From positions 1 to 24,358 of IMG/VR virus record IMGVR_UViG_3300009172_000056: a stretch of 24,358 bases of DNA; one strand, given 5' to 3'. Each line of letters opens with the position of its first letter. Position 1 is the first letter of the stretch. The DNA comes from a virus. Shown in pieces: positions 22,169-24,358 of the stretch. Both the position numbers and the translations under genes were made by a program. The notes beneath the pieces are model-generated. The model was given only the letters and a program-made list of their open reading frames with translations, was not told the origin of the DNA and did no database searches.

Positions 22169-22870
22169 ATGAATAAAAAAACAATCATTAAATACATCGT
22201 AGGTGCAGTAGTACTTTACGTTGCATACTCATTCTTCTTCGGTGCTAAAGCCGAAGCCCAAGAAGTCGCAAAGACTTGGGAGGTTCAAGGCGAAGTGGGG
22301 CAATATGAAAAACGTATTGACACTGGTGCTTATACCGGAGATGATGCAGCATTCGTAAAACTAAGCACAGACTTAGGTGTTATCGGAGGCCTATCACTTG
22401 TAGGTGATCTTGAATATGTCAACACTGATGACTATCAGGTTTATGCAACTGTTGGCACTGAACTTAACACCTTTATTGGTGTGCTCGGTGTTTATGGCGA
22501 ATATTCAACTGGGGCTGTTGAAGCTGGCGAAGGCTTGTTTGAAGTTGGAGCAGCTTATGGTCTAAACCTTTTTGGTTTGGACACAGTAGTTGCAGCATCA
22601 GCAAATGAAGATAGCGCATATAGTGCAGAACTCTCAAGCGAGTATGCTCTATATTCTGGTAAAGCCTTTGCGCTTTCTATTGGAGCAGCGTATGGTCAAA
22701 CATTTGAAACACAAGCTGATTACGATTACACTCTTGGATTTGCTCGTATTTCTACGACAGGTCCAGTATCAGTATTCGTAACTGTTAACTATCTTAATAG
22801 CGATGCTGTTAATGGTACTGATGGAGTTTGGGAAGCTACTACCGATTTTGGTGTAGCATTCAGCTTCTAA
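22169..22870 (+). CDS. Secreted beta-barrel outer membrane protein
   Basis: A 233-residue protein starting MNKKTIIKYIVGAVVLYVAYSFFF with a classic signal peptide: basic n-region, hydrophobic core, and a cleavage site near AKAEA followed by QEV. The mature part is rich in alternating polar/hydrophobic strands with Gly, Tyr, Val and Ser, and ends TTDFGVAFSF. That terminal Phe with alternating hydrophobics matches the beta-signal recognised by the host BAM machinery. The protein should therefore sit in the outer membrane as a barrel of roughly 10-12 strands. The start at 22169 is chosen over the in-frame ATG at 22121 because the latter lies inside the hairpin and would put 16 polar residues before the signal peptide. 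It has no close promoter; it probably shares the hsp20 transcript. Receptor masking, superinfection exclusion or nutrient/solute uptake are possible roles, but none is shown. Confidence 0.75.
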   Translation: MNKKTIIKYIVGAVVLYVAYSFFFGAKAEAQEVAKTWEVQGEVGQYEKRIDTGAYTGDDAAFVKLSTDLGVIGGLSLVGDLEYVNTDDYQVYATVGTELNTFIGVLGVYGEYSTGAVEAGEGLFEVGAAYGLNLFGLDTVVAASANEDSAYSAELSSEYALYSGKAFALSIGAAYGQTFETQADYDYTLGFARISTTGPVSVFVTVNYLNSDAVNGTDGVWEATTDFGVAFSF

Positions 22871-22877
22871 TTTAAAG

Positions 22878-22917
22878 GTCTTTCCCTCTTTCGCCTAAAG
22901 TAAAGGGGACTTTTTTT
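22878..22917 (+). terminator. Terminator after the outer membrane protein gene
   Basis: GTC-ttt-CCCT (22878-22887) can pair with AGGGGAC at 22904-22910, with an inner CTTT/AAAG stem, and a run of seven Ts follows (22911-22917). The last T belongs to the next late box, so the terminator and promoter overlap. Confidence 0.6.
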
Positions 22918-22924
22918 ATAAATA
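22917..22924 (+). promoter_or_regulatory. Late promoter abutting the ADP-ribosyltransferase-like gene
   Basis: TATAAATA followed by GATAC and the ATG at 22930 (5-base gap). There is no ribosome binding site. Late expression fits a protein meant to be packaged into heads. Confidence 0.78.
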
Positions 22925-22929
22925 GATAC

Positions 22930-23388
22930 ATGCAATCATTCAGTGAGTACTTACTTGAAGCAAAAGGGAAAAAACTTTTCATTGAAGGTTGGCACGGTAC
23001 ACGTAAACCTTTTAAGCCACCATTCAAAGAAACATTGCAGGGAAGTGAAAACGATGATGGCTTTTCAGGTAAAGGCTTTTATTTTTTCGGCAATGAAGAA
23101 GACGTTAAGTTTGCAGTGCCTAAAGGTTACAAACAGAAGTTTGAAATTAAACTAAAGAACGCATACAATTTAGATAAAGACGACATCTTCTCAAAAGATA
23201 CAGATTTGCCATTTGGGCAATACCGAGATGAGGAAACCTTGCGTTTGCTGAAAGAAGGTTACGACGGAGCTTACCGCACAATGAATGGAAAACTTGAAGA
23301 ATTGTGTGTGTTTTCTTTTAAGAAAGAAGGCTTTGACGGCAATAAGAAGATTAAAACTATAAAAGGAGAAGATTGGGAAAAAATATAG
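22930..23388 (+). CDS. Small ADP-ribosyltransferase-like protein with capsid-targeting leader
   Basis: A 152-residue protein. The first eleven residues, MQSFSEYLLEA, resemble the capsid-targeting leader of T4 internal proteins (MKTYQEFIAEA) and end in an L-x-E site (Glu10) for the gp21 protease. The rest fits the ART domain seen in polyvalent and toxin proteins. WHGT with His22 comes first, then GFSGKGFYFF with Tyr51, an FEIKLKNAYNL strand, GYDGAY at 110-115, and EELCVF with Glu124 as the likely catalytic acid (an H-Y-E style triad). Such enzymes transfer ADP-ribose from NAD to protein or nucleic acid. T4 injects the ART Alt in a similar way, but that protein is far larger and not recognisably alike. 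Promoter overlap and lateness support a virion-packaged effector. Function is inferred from motifs only. Confidence 0.68.
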   Translation: MQSFSEYLLEAKGKKLFIEGWHGTRKPFKPPFKETLQGSENDDGFSGKGFYFFGNEEDVKFAVPKGYKQKFEIKLKNAYNLDKDDIFSKDTDLPFGQYRDEETLRLLKEGYDGAYRTMNGKLEELCVFSFKKEGFDGNKKIKTIKGEDWEKI

Positions 23389-23417
23389 TGTACATACCGT
23401 AAATCTTATGGTATAAT
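23389..23417 (+). promoter_or_regulatory. Promoter for gene 43
   Basis: TGTACA at 23389-23394, 17-base spacer ending ATGG (extended -10 TGG), TATAAT at 23412-23417, then TATATT and the ATG at 23424 (6-base gap). The whole element closely matches the gene 44 promoter. It starts right at the stop codon of the ART-like gene. Confidence 0.88.
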
Positions 23418-23423
23418 TATATT

Positions 23424-24358
23424 ATGATTTTAACCGGATTTTACACTAGTGTCGAGCGATTAAGTAACAAACTTCTATATCGAGGTTACGACGACGAGGG
23501 AAAAAAGATAAGCCATCGAATTGCGTATAAGCCTACGCTTTATCTTAAGTCTCAAAAGGCAGTTACAGATTGGAAAGCTCTGGATGGTACACCTGTCGAG
23601 CCTTTACAATTTGGCTCAATGAAAGAAGTCAGGGAATTCGAAAAGTCTTATAAAGGTGTTCCTGACTTTTGCCTTTATGGTAATACTCGTCACATTCCTG
23701 CGTTTATTCAGAATCAGTTTCCCAATGAAATTGTTTACAATCGCAACATGGTCGATGTTGCTTCTTTGGATATTGAAACCGCGTATGGTGATGGCTTTCC
23801 TGAGGTCGACAATCCAGTAAATCAGATTCTTACGATTGCTTACAAAAGCTCAAAAGATGACACTTATCGTGTTTGGGGTATGAAACCTTACGATGAAGCA
23901 ATCACCGCGCTTAAGCATTTAAAAATCGAGTATCGCCAGTTCACTGAAGAATCTTCAATGCTTTCTGCATTCATCGATTATTGGGCAGAACCAGACAACA
24001 CACCTGATATCATTACTGGTTGGAATACTCGGTTCTTCGATATTCCTTACATGGTAGCTCGAATGGCGTTCTTACTCGGCGAAGAAAAGGTTCGTAATCT
24101 CTCACCTTGGCGTAAGATCGAACGTAAAGAAATCTTTGTCAAAGGTCGTCAGCAAATCGCTTTTGACATCATGGGTATTCAACACCTTGACTATATGGAA
24201 CTCTTTAAGAAGTTTGCATATACTTATGGTAATCAAGAATCGTATTCGTTGAATCATATTTCAAGTGTAGTACTTGGTGAAAAGAAACTCGACTATTCTG
24301 AGGTTGGTACACTTCGTGACTTGTATGATGCAGACTTTCAAATGTTTGTTGACTACAA
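23424..24358 (+). CDS. 43: DNA polymerase gp43, N-terminal part (cut by window edge)
   Basis: The frame starts at ATG 23424 and stays open to the window end (311 full codons). It covers the N-terminal and 3'-5' exonuclease domains of a family B polymerase. Seen: MILTGFYTSVERL, RIAYKPTLYL, the NEIVYNRNMVDVASLDIETAYGDGFP region with Exo I DIE, ITGWNTRFFDIPYMVARM with Exo II and its Asp, and LDYMELFKKFAYT as in T4 LDYLDLYKKFAFT. It replicates the phage genome with the clamp system encoded upstream. The ATG lacks a ribosome binding site and lies 6 bases after the -10 box. In T4, regA directly precedes 43; here four accessory genes intervene. Confidence 0.96.
   Translation, partial: MILTGFYTSVERLSNKLLYRGYDDEGKKISHRIAYKPTLYLKSQKAVTDWKALDGTPVEPLQFGSMKEVREFEKSYKGVPDFCLYGNTRHIPAFIQNQFPNEIVYNRNMVDVASLDIETAYGDGFPEVDNPVNQILTIAYKSSKDDTYRVWGMKPYDEAITALKHLKIEYRQFTEESSMLSAFIDYWAEPDNTPDIITGWNTRFFDIPYMVARMAFLLGEEKVRNLSPWRKIERKEIFVKGRQQIAFDIMGIQHLDYMELFKKFAYTYGNQESYSLNHISSVVLGEKKLDYSEVGTLRDLYDADFQMFVDY

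Noticed and set aside
1-24358. tRNA genes, CRISPR arrays, insertion sequences, introns or homing endonucleases
   Set aside because: Looked for by eye; no cloverleaf, repeat-spacer pattern, transposase, or interruption of core genes was seen.

Overview
The window looks like a piece of a T4-like (Straboviridae-type / exo-T-even) myovirus genome with the architecture seen in marine T4-like phages. It is A+T-rich by eye and densely packed. Every convincing gene is on the + strand, and many neighbours overlap by 1-14 bases. Gene order follows the T4 core modules: sheath (18), tube (19), portal (20), a small core protein, protease (21), scaffold (22), capsid (23), a second tube-like protein in the slot usually held by gp3, UvsY, UvsW, late sigma (55), 47, 46, CobT/CobS-like genes, clamp (45), clamp loader (44/62), regA and DNA polymerase (43). 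CobS/CobT-like and Hsp20 genes, plus the 23-[3]-uvsY-uvsW order, point to marine relatives. An outer-membrane-type protein suggests a Gram-negative host. No photosynthesis genes are present, so the host cannot be named.

Layout: 1-6964 is virion morphogenesis (tail tube and sheath, portal, prohead core and protease, major capsid, second tube-like protein). 6984-9956 is recombination (uvsY, uvsW) with a methyltransferase gene fitted seamlessly between the two and an unknown gene after them. 10090-13438 encodes the late sigma factor and the Mre11/Rad50-like pair 47/46. 13553-17065 holds a large metalloprotease-like/VWA protein and its MoxR-type AAA+ partner, each with its own promoter. 17169-20155 carries two small metabolic or unknown genes, then the sliding clamp and clamp loader. 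20204-23388 begins with regA and continues with a four-gene accessory block: an Ntn-hydrolase, Hsp20, a beta-barrel outer membrane protein and a small ADP-ribosyltransferase-like protein. DNA polymerase starts at 23424 and runs off the window.

Two promoter vocabularies can be read directly. T4-type late boxes (TATAAATA) precede genes 19, 20, the core protein, the second tube-like gene, regA and three of the four accessory genes. A second family, T(T/G)TAC(A/T)-17 bp-TATAAT, usually with GG just before the -10, precedes genes 55, cobT-like, cobS-like, 45, 44 and 43; one perfect copy points antisense at 9986-10014. Many promoters of both families lie only 5-8 bases from the ATG, with no Shine-Dalgarno sequence, so their mRNAs would be leaderless or nearly so.

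The most interesting region is the accessory block between regA and 43. Its last gene starts with a peptide closely resembling the capsid-targeting peptide of T4 internal proteins, with an L-x-E cleavage site for the gp21 protease, fused to an ADP-ribosyltransferase-like domain. This suggests a toxin-like enzyme packaged in the head and injected into the host, analogous to T4 Alt but apparently unrelated in architecture.
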